This document shows positions 1-9,060 of a stretch of 64,000 nucleotides of DNA, piece by piece (positions within the stretch are counted from its first letter, which is position 1; every line of letters starts with the position of its first letter). The translations under genes were made by a program, and so were the position numbers. The notes under the pieces were generated by a model that was given only the letters and a program-made list of their open reading frames with translations, searched no databases and was not told the DNA's origin. The DNA is from Pacificitalea sp040119125 (GTDB taxonomy: Bacteria; Pseudomonadota; Alphaproteobacteria; Rhodobacterales; Rhodobacteraceae): NCBI GenBank assembly GCA_040119125.1, contig JBEDTR010000016.1:372001-436000 (forward strand). Direction: 5' to 3'.

Positions 1-313
1 GCGCTTCAACCGCCTCGGCCACATCGTCGAGGAACAGCCCCGTGAAGGCCGACGCGACCGGCACCATCAAAAAGACGCTGAGCAGCAGCACCGCCATGAC
101 CGACACAGCCGATAAGATATCGTCGAGCCATGTGATCGCAAAGCCGCCGGGCAGGGTCACCGTGTCCGGCACGATCCAATTCGCACCCCAGATAAACAGC
201 GCGCAGATCGCGACCAGCAATCCGACCGTCAGCGCGAGCCCCAGCAGGAGCACACGCAGGAAAGGACGGTCGAAGAGCTGGCCGAGAGCTTTGGTAAAAT
301 CGCCTAGGATCAC
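1..313 (-). CDS. EI24-family integral membrane protein (CysZ-like), 3' end outside window
   Basis: Only the first 104 codons lie in the window. The translation opens with a short amphipathic stretch (ILGDFTKALGQLFDRPF), then a hydrophobic segment at about residues 20-40 and a second at about 66-90, ending in a GLFLDDVAEAVE-type motif. This pattern is characteristic of EI24/CysZ-like inner membrane proteins, whose transport role is poorly defined. The start is a GTG whose last bases form a GTGA overlap with the TGA of the upstream nitroreductase gene, so the two are probably translationally coupled. The family call rests on the N-terminal portion only. Confidence 0.7.
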   Translation of the reverse strand, partial: MILGDFTKALGQLFDRPFLRVLLLGLALTVGLLVAICALFIWGANWIVPDTVTLPGGFAITWLDDILSAVSVMAVLLLSVFLMVPVASAFTGLFLDDVAEAVEA

Positions 314-888
314 GCGTCGATCCAGCTGGTGATCGCGGAAATATCGGGGCGCGGACGTTCGGGCGGTGCGGCGCTTTCAGTGCCGATATGGATGATCCCT
401 GCGACGATCTCGCCTTCTTTCAAACCATAGGCGGCTTCGGCAAAGGGGCGGTCATGGGCGACCCAACCGGTTAACCAGTTCGCGCCCCAGCCCGAGGCCA
501 GCGCCGCGTTGAGCAGGCCAAGACATACCGCGCCGGAAGATAGCATCTGTTCGATCCATGGCACTTTCGGGTGCTCGACCGGAGCGGCGATAACGACAAC
601 GGCAAGCGGGGATTTTTCAAACTGCCCGCGCCCCTTGTCGATCTGGACCTCATCCAGCCCGGCCTCCGCACCGCGGGTCGCCGCCAGCTCGGCCAGCCGC
701 TCCAACGCCGGACGCTCCAGCACCACAAAGCGCCACGGCTCCAGTTTACCATGATCGGGGCAGCGGGCCGCCGCGGCAAGGATTGGGCCCAGATCGGCGC
801 GATCGGGCACGGGGTCCGACAGCGTCTTGGCGGGGCGGGACCGGCGGTTGAGCAGGAATTCAAGCGCGGCAGGATTGGGATCGGGCAT
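310..888 (-). CDS. Nitroreductase family protein (YdjA-like)
   Basis: 192 residues, a normal size for a compact FMN-dependent nitroreductase. The N-terminus carries LLNRRSRPAKTLSDPVP and then AARCPDHGKLEPWRFVVL, the RRS and PW-F features that line the FMN site in the YdjA/TdsD-type branch. Members use NAD(P)H to reduce nitro or other electron-poor compounds; the natural substrate is usually unknown. A GAGG ribosome site lies just before the ATG. The gene shares a GTGA overlap with the EI24 membrane protein gene downstream, suggesting one transcript, and follows the deacetylase gene by about 95 bases on the same strand. Confidence 0.85.
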   Translation of the reverse strand: MPDPNPAALEFLLNRRSRPAKTLSDPVPDRADLGPILAAAARCPDHGKLEPWRFVVLERPALERLAELAATRGAEAGLDEVQIDKGRGQFEKSPLAVVVIAAPVEHPKVPWIEQMLSSGAVCLGLLNAALASGWGANWLTGWVAHDRPFAEAAYGLKEGEIVAGIIHIGTESAAPPERPRPDISAITSWIDA

Positions 889-984
889 CTGAACCTCGGG
901 TTGTTACCCGCTCAGATCTGGGGGATTTGGCGGCGGGGTGCAAGGCCATGCCCCACCCTCGCGCCAATGGACCCGGTGATCGGA

Positions 985-3171
985 TTAGCCGTCTGACCCG
1001 CTGTCGCTGGCCGAATCGCCCTCGGTCTCTTCCGCTGCGGGATCGCCCAACAGAAGCGCGGAGACCGGTGCCAAAGCGACATCCTCGACGCGGGCGCTGT
1101 CGGACCAGCCCATCAGGGCGGTCAACGTATCGGGATAGGTGTGGCCGATCATGATGACCGCGCCCGTCTTGATCGCCTCAAAGGCCGCGCGGTCCATATA
1201 GCGCTGGATCAAAGGCGCATCCTCGCGCCCGTCATCAAGCGCGCGGAAGATCAGCGCCGCGGGCACATTTTGCGAGTCCGCTTCGCGCATGGCGCCATTC
1301 AGCCCCCGATTCCACAGCACCAGCCCCTGCCCGTCCCGGCGCGCGATCAACGCCGCATCCTGCGCCGCGACCCGGCTGGTGCCGAAACCGCCCGCATCGG
1401 GCTCAAGGATCGCAACAATGCCCTCGACCCCCGCGAGCCGATCGCCCAGCGTGCCGTCGACATCGCGCCCCAGCAGCAAAACTTCATGCCCTGCCGCGCG
1501 GTAGGCGGCGATACGCAGGGCCAGATCATCGCGCGCGGGATCGATGGCGACGCTGACCGTGAAGGGCAAATTTGCCAGACCCTCGGGCCCCATGCCGTCA
1601 GCCTCATCCAGCAAAACGACGGAAAGCAGCGGCAATTGCAGCGGATTGGAAAACGGCATCGCGTAGCGGCTCAGCGCGGGCAGCGTATCGGCGCCGACGC
1701 TCGACAATGATGCGGCTTCGGTTTCATTGGCGGGCACCGCACCGAGCTCCAGATCGGATGCCGCGTCGAGCGCGGTGGTGTTGTCGGCGTCTTCGGGCGC
1801 GCGGATACTGGGCAATCGTCCGGTGATGACGCCCGCCACAGGCGCGCTGTCACCTTGGTCCAGAAGCTGATCGGTGACAATCCGAGGACGCTCCGCATCG
1901 CCATCAGAAGGGTTAAGCAAATCGCCAGCCGTGCCGGGCAGCGGTTCCGGCGCGACCTCAAGCAGGCGCATCGGGGCGGCTTGCTCTGCTGGTGCCCCGG
2001 TCAGCGGATCAACGGGCGTTGCCTGTTGCTGTCCGCCGCCGCCCGGCCTGGTCGCGACCGGGTCAAGCGTCCCCGGTTCCGGCCCCGCATCGGCCTGCAC
2101 GCCAGTAACGGGCGAAGTCTGCAACGGCTGAATGGGATCAAGCGGCGCGCCACGCACCATCCGAGCGGCCTGCGCGTCGGCGATTTCGGGCTCGCTGATC
2201 CCGGGAATGGGCTGCATCGGGGCGGCGTCATCGACCATTGGCGCGTTGAGCGACGTGCTGACCTGTGCGGCGGCGCTATCGGCCCCCACTTGCGGTGCGG
2301 CATCGCGGTCATTCACCAACGCCGCGGTCACAGCGCTCCGCGCCGCAGGCGGTGTTTCCGCGGGAGGCAGCGGCGCGGCGGGGTCGGCATCGGGGGTCAT
2401 CGTGCTATTGGTCAGTGCTGTGGGGCTGGTCTCACTCAGCGCGGGATCGGCCTCCATCGCCGCGCGCGGAGGCTGCGCGGTGGCATCGCTATCGGGCAGC
2501 GGTTCGGTCAGCCCACGGCCCGGCGCGCTGGCGGTCAGCGGCGAGCTCGGCGGCGCGGTGTCGGGCTGCGGCCTGTCGGTGGGCGCGGCGGAGCGCGGCA
2601 GCCCGGCAGGCCCGCCACTCGCGCCTGCGGGTGCGCCATCGATGGCCGGAAGCGCCGGGGTGACATCGGGACGGGCGCGGGCGAATTCGGATCCCGCGGG
2701 CAGATCGATGCCCGGCGCGATCTGCGGATCGACACGTCCGGCCTGACGGTCAATGCCCTCCGGCGCGCGTGGCGTGACCTCGCCTTCAGGGGCCGTCAGA
2801 CCGATACGAGCGGCGGCGCCATTTTCGTTAACCGCATCGTTGGATGTCTCGGCAGGCTCGCTCTCGGAGGCGACGGAGGCCGTCGCGGGGTCATCCGAAC
2901 GCGGTCCGGTCGGCTCGATAGTCCGGGTTTCGCGATCTGTCTGCGAGTCGGGCGCAGGCTCAGATGTGGACGCGGGTGCATCCTCGATGATGCCGTCTCC
3001 TTCGGCTTGCCCGGCGCCGGGCAGATCGCCCACCTCACTGCCACGCGGCGCAGGACGCAGCGCGCCATCCTCGACCACCACCGGCAACGGAGATAGCAGC
3101 GACACATTGATCAACACCACGACGCTGACCAAACCGCCCCAGATCACCCCGATCAGAATACCGCGACCCAT
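985..3171 (-). CDS. Divergent polysaccharide deacetylase family protein (YibQ-like)
   Basis: 728 residues from the chosen ATG, which has an AGGGGG ribosome site. An open frame extends upstream to 3405, but that stretch lacks protein-like composition and would run into trpG. After a short cytoplasmic head there is one membrane anchor (about residues 5-25, ILIGVIWGGLVSVVVLINVSLL). A roughly 450-residue linker follows, rich in Ala, Pro, Asp, Thr and Ser. The C-terminal domain (about residues 500-710; LSVVLLDEADG, FTVSVAIDP, AGHEVLLLG) is the divergent polysaccharide deacetylase fold of YibQ. Several canonical metal-binding residues appear degenerate, as is usual for this divergent family. It probably sits in the periplasm, tethered to the inner membrane, with a role in envelope carbohydrate. 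The length of the linker is unusual. Confidence 0.8.
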   Translation of the reverse strand: MGRGILIGVIWGGLVSVVVLINVSLLSPLPVVVEDGALRPAPRGSEVGDLPGAGQAEGDGIIEDAPASTSEPAPDSQTDRETRTIEPTGPRSDDPATASVASESEPAETSNDAVNENGAAARIGLTAPEGEVTPRAPEGIDRQAGRVDPQIAPGIDLPAGSEFARARPDVTPALPAIDGAPAGASGGPAGLPRSAAPTDRPQPDTAPPSSPLTASAPGRGLTEPLPDSDATAQPPRAAMEADPALSETSPTALTNSTMTPDADPAAPLPPAETPPAARSAVTAALVNDRDAAPQVGADSAAAQVSTSLNAPMVDDAAPMQPIPGISEPEIADAQAARMVRGAPLDPIQPLQTSPVTGVQADAGPEPGTLDPVATRPGGGGQQQATPVDPLTGAPAEQAAPMRLLEVAPEPLPGTAGDLLNPSDGDAERPRIVTDQLLDQGDSAPVAGVITGRLPSIRAPEDADNTTALDAASDLELGAVPANETEAASLSSVGADTLPALSRYAMPFSNPLQLPLLSVVLLDEADGMGPEGLANLPFTVSVAIDPARDDLALRIAAYRAAGHEVLLLGRDVDGTLGDRLAGVEGIVAILEPDAGGFGTSRVAAQDAALIARRDGQGLVLWNRGLNGAMREADSQNVPAALIFRALDDGREDAPLIQRYMDRAAFEAIKTGAVIMIGHTYPDTLTALMGWSDSARVEDVALAPVSALLLGDPAAEETEGDSASDSGSDG

Positions 3172-3354
3172 ATGGACCCCCTGCTTTGTCCGTGCTGCCC
3201 GTTTACGGGACGGCTGACACCTGCGCATTACCTCGTGACATCCGATTGTCGCCGGGTTCGACCCTATGGTGGCCTTGACCCCGGCGGATGCCTCGGAGCA
3301 TGTATAGCCCGACCCGTGCGCGGGTTCACCTGAAAACCTCCCATGAGGCCCGAC

Positions 3355-3936
3355 ATGCTTCTGCTCATCGATAATTACGACAGCTTCACCTACAATCTTG
3401 TCCATTACCTGGGCGAGCTTGGCGCCGAGGTGAAGGTCTGGCGTAACGATGCGCTCGACGTGCAGCAGGCGATGGGTCTCAACGCGGCCGGTGTGCTGCT
3501 GTCGCCGGGGCCTTGCACCCCTGCCGAGGCCGGGATCTGCATGCCGTTGATCGACGCCGCCGCCGAGACCGGGCTACCGCTGATGGGTGTGTGCCTTGGC
3601 CATCAGGCCATTGGCGCGGCATTCGGCGGCAAGGTCGTGCGCTGCCACGAGATCGTGCATGGCAAGCTTGGCACCGTCCACCATGACGGGCGTGGTCTTT
3701 TCGCGGGCATCGACGGCCCATTTCAGGCCACACGTTACCATTCGTTGATCGTTGAGCGGGATAGCTTGCCCGACTGTCTGGAAATCACCGCATGGCTGGA
3801 GGACGGCACCATCATGGGCCTGCGGCATAAGGAACTGCCCATCGAAGGCGTGCAATTTCACCCGGAAAGCATCCGCTCGGAACACGGTCACGCAATGCTG
3901 CGCAATTTCCTCGACATGATGAAGGTGCCGGCATGA
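3355..3936 (+). CDS. trpG: Anthranilate synthase component II (glutamine amidotransferase)
   Basis: 193 residues. It supplies ammonia from glutamine to TrpE for anthranilate synthesis, the first step of the tryptophan branch. The class I amidotransferase triad is visible: Cys80 in GVCLGHQ, and His169 and Glu171 in FHPES. The oxyanion segment LLSPGPCTP is also present. The start at MLLLIDNYDSF is preceded by GAGG about seven bases upstream, so the ATG four codons earlier is not used. The stop overlaps the trpD start (ATGA). trpE is not in the window. Some members also serve aminodeoxychorismate synthase, and that dual use cannot be excluded. Confidence 0.95.
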   Translation: MLLLIDNYDSFTYNLVHYLGELGAEVKVWRNDALDVQQAMGLNAAGVLLSPGPCTPAEAGICMPLIDAAAETGLPLMGVCLGHQAIGAAFGGKVVRCHEIVHGKLGTVHHDGRGLFAGIDGPFQATRYHSLIVERDSLPDCLEITAWLEDGTIMGLRHKELPIEGVQFHPESIRSEHGHAMLRNFLDMMKVPA

Positions 3937-4964
3937 GCGTCGCAACCGATACATTAAAGCCGCTGATCGGCATCGCCGCTGATCGCAGTCTGAGCCGGGC
4001 CGAGGCCGAGACGGCGTTCCAAGCGCTGTTCCGGGGCGAAGCCACTGCCGCGCAGATCGCTGGCTTCCTGATGGCGCTGCGCACGCGGGGCGAAACCGTG
4101 GACGAGATCTCCGCCGCCGCCGCCGTGATGCGCGCCCATTGCAAGCCGGTGCGCGCGCCCAAAGGCGCCATCGACATCGTCGGCACCGGCGGCGACGGCA
4201 AGGGCACGTTGAACATCTCAACCGCCACGGCATTCGTCGTGGCGGGTGCAGGCGTTCCGGTGGCCAAACACGGCAATCGCAACCTCAGTTCGAAATCCGG
4301 CGCGGCGGACGCGCTTGGCGCATTGGGCATCGACGTGATGGTCGGCCCCGAAATGGTCGAACGCGCGCTGTCCGAAATCGGCATCGGGTTTATGATGGCG
4401 CCCATGCATCATCCTGCCATGGCCCATGTCGGACCGGCGCGGGCCGAATTGGGCACCCGGACGATCTTTAACATCCTCGGGCCGTTGACTAATCCCGCCG
4501 GGGTCACCCGCCAATTGACCGGCGCCTTCTCGCGCGATTTGATCCGCCCCATGGCTGAAACCCTGCGCGAGCTTGGCTCCGAGGCCGCATGGCTGGTGCA
4601 TGGCGGCGACGGCACGGATGAGCTGTCGATTGCGGGCATATCCTACGTCGCCGAGCTGCGCGACGGCCACATCGTCGAGCGCGAATTGCACCCTGAGGAT
4701 GCCGCTCTGCCCGTTCACCCGTTTGAAGACCTGCTCGGCGGCGCCCCTGCTGAGAACGGACACGCCTTTGCGGCGCTGCTCGACGGTGCCCGGACCGCCT
4801 ATCGCGACGCTGTGCTATTGAACGCGGCTGCGGCGTTGGTGCTGACAGACCGCGCCACGACCCTGCCGGAAGGTGTGGAAATCGCCGCTGAAAGTATCGA
4901 TAGCGGTGCCGCGCGCGGTAAGGTCGACGGGCTTGCACGGCTTTGCGCCAGCGCGGCGGCATGA
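3933..4964 (+). CDS. trpD: Anthranilate phosphoribosyltransferase
   Basis: 343 residues, full length. It joins anthranilate and PRPP to give phosphoribosylanthranilate. The family signature GTGGDGKGTLN at about residues 84-94 binds the PRPP pyrophosphate. KHGNRNLSSKSGAAD, MMAPMHHPAM and GTRTIFNILGPLTNP complete the expected set of active-site motifs. The gene starts inside an ATGA overlap with trpG and ends in another ATGA overlap with ung, so translation is probably coupled along the operon. Confidence 0.96.
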   Translation: MSVATDTLKPLIGIAADRSLSRAEAETAFQALFRGEATAAQIAGFLMALRTRGETVDEISAAAAVMRAHCKPVRAPKGAIDIVGTGGDGKGTLNISTATAFVVAGAGVPVAKHGNRNLSSKSGAADALGALGIDVMVGPEMVERALSEIGIGFMMAPMHHPAMAHVGPARAELGTRTIFNILGPLTNPAGVTRQLTGAFSRDLIRPMAETLRELGSEAAWLVHGGDGTDELSIAGISYVAELRDGHIVERELHPEDAALPVHPFEDLLGGAPAENGHAFAALLDGARTAYRDAVLLNAAAALVLTDRATTLPEGVEIAAESIDSGAARGKVDGLARLCASAAA

Positions 4965-5656
4965 CCCAAGCATCGCTCCCCGACGCGCGCAGGCTGGACC
5001 TGTCACGATTGGGCTCGTGGCGGGATCTGCCCTTCTTTGCCAATGACCTACCGCGCATTGAGGCTGCCCTGCAGCAAGAAAGCCGTCCGGTCCTGCCTGC
5101 CGCTGACCGCACCTTTGCCGCGCTTGAAATGACCCAACCCGATGCCACTCGCGTCGTCATCCTTGGACAGGATCCCTACCCGACCCGCGGGCACGCCCAT
5201 GGGCTCGCTTTCTCAGCGGAGCCCGAAGTCGCCCCGTTGCCGCGCAGTCTTCTCAATATTTATAAGGAGTTGCGCGCCGATCTTGGGGAGGCGCCGCAAA
5301 ATGCCGACTTGCGGTTCTGGGCGTCGCAAGGTGTGTTGCTGCTCAATACCGCGCTGACGGTCCCGCAGGGCGCTGCGGGCGGTCATGCGAAACTCGGCTG
5401 GCTCACCCTCATTGCTCAGGTTCTGGAGCGTCTCGACGCACAGCCACGCGCATTCCTGCTCTGGGGCCGACACGCCCAACAAGTCGCTGGCCGCATTCTG
5501 AAAAGCCCCGATCACCTGCGGGTGGAAACGGCGCATCCGTCGCCGCTCTCCGCCTCGCGCGGCTTCTTCGGCTCGCGTCCGTTCAGCCGCGTCAACACAT
5601 GGCTCACCGCGCAAGGCGGCAGCCCCATCAACTGGACCCGACCGGAGGGACCATGA
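4961..5656 (+). CDS. ung: Uracil-DNA glycosylase, family 1
   Basis: 231 residues. It removes uracil from DNA, the first step of base excision repair. The water-activating motif GQDPYP has catalytic Asp71, and the minor-groove loop HPSPLSASRGFFG has His192; both are intact, as are LLLNTALTV and LLWGRHA. The start at MTQASLPDAR overlaps the trpD stop (ATGA), and its stop overlaps the trpC start in the same way. An in-frame ATG six codons earlier would overlap trpD further and is less likely. Its position between trpD and trpC puts a repair enzyme under the trp transcript. Confidence 0.95.
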   Translation: MTQASLPDARRLDLSRLGSWRDLPFFANDLPRIEAALQQESRPVLPAADRTFAALEMTQPDATRVVILGQDPYPTRGHAHGLAFSAEPEVAPLPRSLLNIYKELRADLGEAPQNADLRFWASQGVLLLNTALTVPQGAAGGHAKLGWLTLIAQVLERLDAQPRAFLLWGRHAQQVAGRILKSPDHLRVETAHPSPLSASRGFFGSRPFSRVNTWLTAQGGSPINWTRPEGP

Positions 5657-6465
5657 CCCCGAGCATTCTCGACAAGATCAAATCCTACAAGCTGGAAGAA
5701 ATCGCCGCCGCCAAGGAGGCCATTCCCCCGGCGGAAATCGCCGCCCGCGCCGCTGATGCGTCGCCTGTGCGCCCGTTCGCACAGGCCCTCCTAGAGGCAG
5801 CGCGACAAGGCTACGGCCTGATTGCGGAGATCAAGAAAGCAAGCCCGTCCAAAGGCTTGATCCGCGAAGATTTCAATCCGCCCGAACTGGCCCGCGCCTA
5901 TGAAGCCGGCGGTGCCGCTTGTCTGTCAGTGCTGACCGACAGCCCGTCCTTTCAGGGTGCACCGGAATTTTTGATTGCTGCCCGCGAGGCGGTTTCCCTG
6001 CCCGTGCTGCGCAAGGATTTCATGTATGATCCCTATCAGGTGACCGAGGCTCGCGCATGGGGGGCGGATTGCATCCTGATCATCCTCGCCGCCGTCGACG
6101 ATACGCAGGCCGCCGAACTGGAAGCCGCCGCACAAGAACATGGCATGGACGCCCTGATCGAGGTTCATAACGCGCAGGAATTGGAACGCGCCACATTGCT
6201 CTCCTCTCCCATGATCGGGATTAACAATCGCGATCTCAATACCTTCGTTACCTCCCTTGATGTGACCAAGGACCTCGCACGGCGCGCACCTGCGGACAGT
6301 CTGTTGATTTCGGAAAGCGGTCTTAACGGGGCTGACGACCTGGCCGACATCGCGCGCTACGGGGCCCGTAGCTTCCTGATCGGGGAAAGCCTGATGCGCC
6401 AGAACGATGTCGAGCAGGCCACGCGGACGCTGCTGGCCAATCCCCTGACCGCCGGGGGGGTCTGA
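5653..6465 (+). CDS. trpC: Indole-3-glycerol phosphate synthase
   Basis: 270 residues. It converts carboxyphenylaminodeoxyribulose phosphate to indole-3-glycerol phosphate. Active-site motifs of the TIM barrel are all seen: AEIKKASPSKG, SVLTDSPSFQG, VLRKDFMYDPYQV, IGINNRDLNTF and LISESGLNG. It is monofunctional; no TrpF domain is fused. The start overlaps the ung stop (ATGA) and the stop is one base before moaC, so the operon continues into molybdenum cofactor synthesis. Confidence 0.96.
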   Translation: MTPSILDKIKSYKLEEIAAAKEAIPPAEIAARAADASPVRPFAQALLEAARQGYGLIAEIKKASPSKGLIREDFNPPELARAYEAGGAACLSVLTDSPSFQGAPEFLIAAREAVSLPVLRKDFMYDPYQVTEARAWGADCILIILAAVDDTQAAELEAAAQEHGMDALIEVHNAQELERATLLSSPMIGINNRDLNTFVTSLDVTKDLARRAPADSLLISESGLNGADDLADIARYGARSFLIGESLMRQNDVEQATRTLLANPLTAGGV

Positions 6466-6466
6466 C

Positions 6467-6943
6467 ATGGCGCTCACCCATTTCGACGCCGAAGGTCGTG
6501 CGCATATGGTCGACGTTGGTGACAAGCCGGTGACGGACCGCATCGCGACGGCGCGCGGATGGGTGAAGATGTCGCCCGAAACGCTTGATCACATTGTGAA
6601 TGGCACCGCTAAGAAGGGCGACGTGCTCGGTGTCGCGCGGCTCGCCGGGATCATGGGGGCCAAGCGCACGGCGGATCTTATCCCGCTCTGCCATCCCCTG
6701 CCGATCACAAAGGTTTCCTTGGATCTGGTGCCGGATGACAGCCTGCCCGGCGTGCGCGTCGAGGCTACGGTGAAAACCTCCGGCCAAACCGGTGTCGAGA
6801 TGGAAGCGCTCACCGCTGTCACCACGGCGGCGCTGACCGTCTATGATATGCTGAAGGCTGTTGATCGGGCGATGGAGCTTGGCGGCATACATGTCGCGCT
6901 GAAAGACGGAGGGAAATCGGGGCGTTACGAGGCGAACCCATGA
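6467..6943 (+). CDS. moaC: Cyclic pyranopterin monophosphate synthase
   Basis: 158 residues, standard size. Acting after MoaA, it forms cyclic pyranopterin monophosphate in molybdenum cofactor synthesis. Family motifs include LARIAGIMGAKRT-type text (here ARLAGIMGAKRTADLIPLCHP), VKTSGQTGVEMEALTAV and YDMLKAVDRAM. It starts one base after trpC and overlaps moeA by ATGA. moaA, moaD and moaE are not in the window. Confidence 0.95.
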   Translation: MALTHFDAEGRAHMVDVGDKPVTDRIATARGWVKMSPETLDHIVNGTAKKGDVLGVARLAGIMGAKRTADLIPLCHPLPITKVSLDLVPDDSLPGVRVEATVKTSGQTGVEMEALTAVTTAALTVYDMLKAVDRAMELGGIHVALKDGGKSGRYEANP

Positions 6944-8112
6944 TAACGGTCACCGAAGCCCGGCAACGGATTTTCGACATTCTGCGGCCCCTCGACGGTG
7001 AAGATGTCACACTCGACAAGGCCGCTGGCCGCGTGCTCATTGATGATATCGTAGCACGCCGCGATCAGCCGCCCTTCGCCGCGTCGGCCATGGATGGGTA
7101 TGCGATCGCCACATCGGACGCGCAGCCCGGAGACAGCTTTACGATCATCGGCGAAGCTGCCGCTGGCGCTGGATTTTCCGGGAATGTCGGGCGTGGCCAA
7201 GCTGTTAGAATCTTTACCGGCGCACCGATCCCTACTGGCGCCAACCGTGTCATTATTCAGGAAGATGTCCTGCGTGACGGTGATCGCATCGTCCTGAACG
7301 CATCGATTGATGAAGGCCCTCACATCCGTCCTGCTGGCGGCGATTTCAAACGCGGGGACCGGATCGGTGCACCGCTCCGCCTCGGGCCGACGCATCTTGC
7401 CCTCGCCGCCGCGATGAATGCGCCGACAGTGCGCGTCGCGCGTCGACCGGTGGTGGCAATTATGGCCACGGGTGACGAATTGGTCATGCCGGGTGAGACG
7501 CCCGGCCCCGATCAGATCATAGCGTCCAACAGCTTTGCCCTGCGCGCCATGTGCGAGGCCGAAGGCGCCGATGTCCGACTATTGCCCATTGCCCGCGACA
7601 CAGCGCAAAGCCTTGAAACTGCGTTCGACCTTGCCCGCGGCGCAGTCCTTCTGTTGACCAGCGGCGGTGCGTCAGTGGGCGAGCATGACCTCGTCGGGCC
7701 CGTCGCCGAAGCACTTGGTATGGAGCGTGCTTTCTATAAAGTCCTGATGCGCCCCGGTAAACCGCTGATGGCGGGACGGCTGGGCGATATGGCTGTTGTC
7801 GGATTACCGGGAAATCCTGTTGCATCAATCGTCTGCGCCGAAATCTTCATCCTGCCCGCCTTGCGCTACATGCAAGGGCTGGAGGCCGCCGCTCCGGTCG
7901 AGGATACCGCAATTCTGACCGCGCCGGTCGGTGCAAATGGCCCAAGAGAGCACTACATGCGCGCGCGGCTGGGCCGCGATGGCGTCGAGATTTTCGGCCG
8001 CCAAGACAGTTCTTTATTATCCGTTCTTGGGGCCGCGAATGTACTGGTGCGACGCGCGCCGCATGATCCGCCCCGTAAGGCAGGTGATACTGTCCAGATC
8101 ATCCATATTTGA
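6940..8112 (+). CDS. moeA: Molybdopterin molybdotransferase
   Basis: 390 residues. It inserts molybdate into adenylylated molybdopterin. Seen in order are the N-terminal MoeA domain with FAASAMDGYAI, the loop IFTGAPIPTGANRVIIQED, and the MoCF-binding domain with IMATGDELV, LTSGGASVGEHD, MRPGKPLMAGRL and GLPGNPVAS. A C-terminal beta-barrel domain closes the protein. The ATG overlaps the moaC stop. It is the last gene of the trp/moa series before the separately promoted lexA. Confidence 0.95.
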   Translation: MITVTEARQRIFDILRPLDGEDVTLDKAAGRVLIDDIVARRDQPPFAASAMDGYAIATSDAQPGDSFTIIGEAAAGAGFSGNVGRGQAVRIFTGAPIPTGANRVIIQEDVLRDGDRIVLNASIDEGPHIRPAGGDFKRGDRIGAPLRLGPTHLALAAAMNAPTVRVARRPVVAIMATGDELVMPGETPGPDQIIASNSFALRAMCEAEGADVRLLPIARDTAQSLETAFDLARGAVLLLTSGGASVGEHDLVGPVAEALGMERAFYKVLMRPGKPLMAGRLGDMAVVGLPGNPVASIVCAEIFILPALRYMQGLEAAAPVEDTAILTAPVGANGPREHYMRARLGRDGVEIFGRQDSSLLSVLGAANVLVRRAPHDPPRKAGDTVQIIHI

Positions 8113-8146
8113 GCAAATCAGTATTTTTCCTTTCGTTTACGCCCTG

Positions 8147-8175
8147 TTGACACAAATGGGGAACACTGGCAGAAC
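8147..8175 (+). promoter_or_regulatory. lexA promoter with alphaproteobacterial SOS box
   Basis: A perfect -35 hexamer TTGACA lies at 8147-8152. Eight bases further on is GAAC-N7-GAAC at 8161-8175, the reverse complement of GTTC-N7-GTTC, the LexA box known from alphaproteobacteria. A further GAAC occurs at 8182-8185, outside the 7-base spacing. The box covers the position where the -10 element must sit, so LexA bound there should block RNA polymerase. This is the expected autoregulation of lexA, 43 bases before the ATG. Confidence 0.85.
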
Positions 8176-8217
8176 ATAAGCGAACAGCCCAGCCGGGCCC
8201 GAAAGGATGCCAGACCG

Positions 8218-8898
8218 ATGCTCACCAAAAAGCAGCTTGATCTGCTCCAATTCATCCATGGACGTTTGCAGCGCGATGGCGTGCCGCCCTCTTTCGATGA
8301 AATGAAGGATGCGTTGGATTTGCGGTCCAAATCCGGCATTCACCGCTTGATTACGGCTCTGGAGGAGCGCGGCTTTATTCGGCGCTTGGCGCATAAAGCG
8401 CGTGCGATCGAAATTGTGCGGCTTCCCGATGCGATGAGCGGCGAGCAGGCTCGTAAATCAGGCGGCGCGCAGGCCGGTCCGCGGGAAACGAAGGCTGCAA
8501 ATGACAATATAGTCCACGCGATGGAACTGCCCGTGATGGGCCGGATCGCTGCCGGTGTCCCGATTGAGGCAATCTCCCACGAATCGCATAGCATGGCCGT
8601 TCCCGGCAGCATGCTGGGCGCCGGGCATCATTACGCCCTTGAAGTCAAAGGCGATTCGATGATCGAGGCCGGGATTAACGATGGCGATGTAGTCGTTATC
8701 CGCGAGACCGGCGCGGCTGATAATGGCGACATCGTTGTAGCATTGGTGGACGGGCAGGAAGCGACGCTGAAACGCTATCGGCGTCAGGGCAGCGCAATCC
8801 AGCTTGAGGCTGCCAACCCTGCCTATCCGACCCGCACCCTGCGGGAAGATCAGGTAAAGGTGCAGGGTCGGCTCGTGGGGCTTATTCGGAACTATTGA
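8218..8898 (+). CDS. lexA: LexA repressor / SOS response autoprotease
   Basis: 226 residues. The N-terminal winged helix (LTKKQLDLLQFIHGRLQRDG, SKSGIHRLITALEERGFI) binds SOS boxes. The C-terminal S24 peptidase domain has the scissile Ala112-Gly113 bond in MGRIAAGVP, nucleophile Ser147 in VKGDSMIEAGI and general base Lys185 in EATLKRYRR. RecA filaments trigger self-cleavage. The linker is slightly long, as in other alphaproteobacterial LexA proteins. It has its own promoter with a LexA box, so it is probably uncoupled from the trp/moa transcript. Confidence 0.97.
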   Translation: MLTKKQLDLLQFIHGRLQRDGVPPSFDEMKDALDLRSKSGIHRLITALEERGFIRRLAHKARAIEIVRLPDAMSGEQARKSGGAQAGPRETKAANDNIVHAMELPVMGRIAAGVPIEAISHESHSMAVPGSMLGAGHHYALEVKGDSMIEAGINDGDVVVIRETGAADNGDIVVALVDGQEATLKRYRRQGSAIQLEAANPAYPTRTLREDQVKVQGRLVGLIRNY

Positions 8899-8955
8899 AT
8901 AGCCGGTCCACCGAAGCCGCCTTTGACGGCCTCGCTTAGGGATGGACTTATCAAG

Positions 8956-8986
8956 CGGGCAGCAAGCGATCACCGCGCGCTGCCCG
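8956..8986 (+). terminator. Inverted repeat after lexA, possible terminator
   Basis: CGGGCAGC and GCTGCCCG form an 8-bp GC-rich stem with a 15-base loop, 57 bases after the lexA stop. The trailing tract is only modestly T-rich (TATGCGTTTCCC). Its position between convergent lexA and acuI supports a terminator role, but a U-tract is lacking. Confidence 0.4.
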
Positions 8987-9060
8987 TATGCGTTTCCCGA
9001 TCTTTGCCATGCGGCAATTTAGGGAACATAGTTGACGTTCGGCATCGGCGCGTTGCCGCG

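Noticed and set aside
1855..3096. 413-codon plus-strand frame
   Set aside because: It is antisense to the low-complexity linker of the polysaccharide deacetylase protein and consists of Arg/Gly-rich text without a ribosome site.
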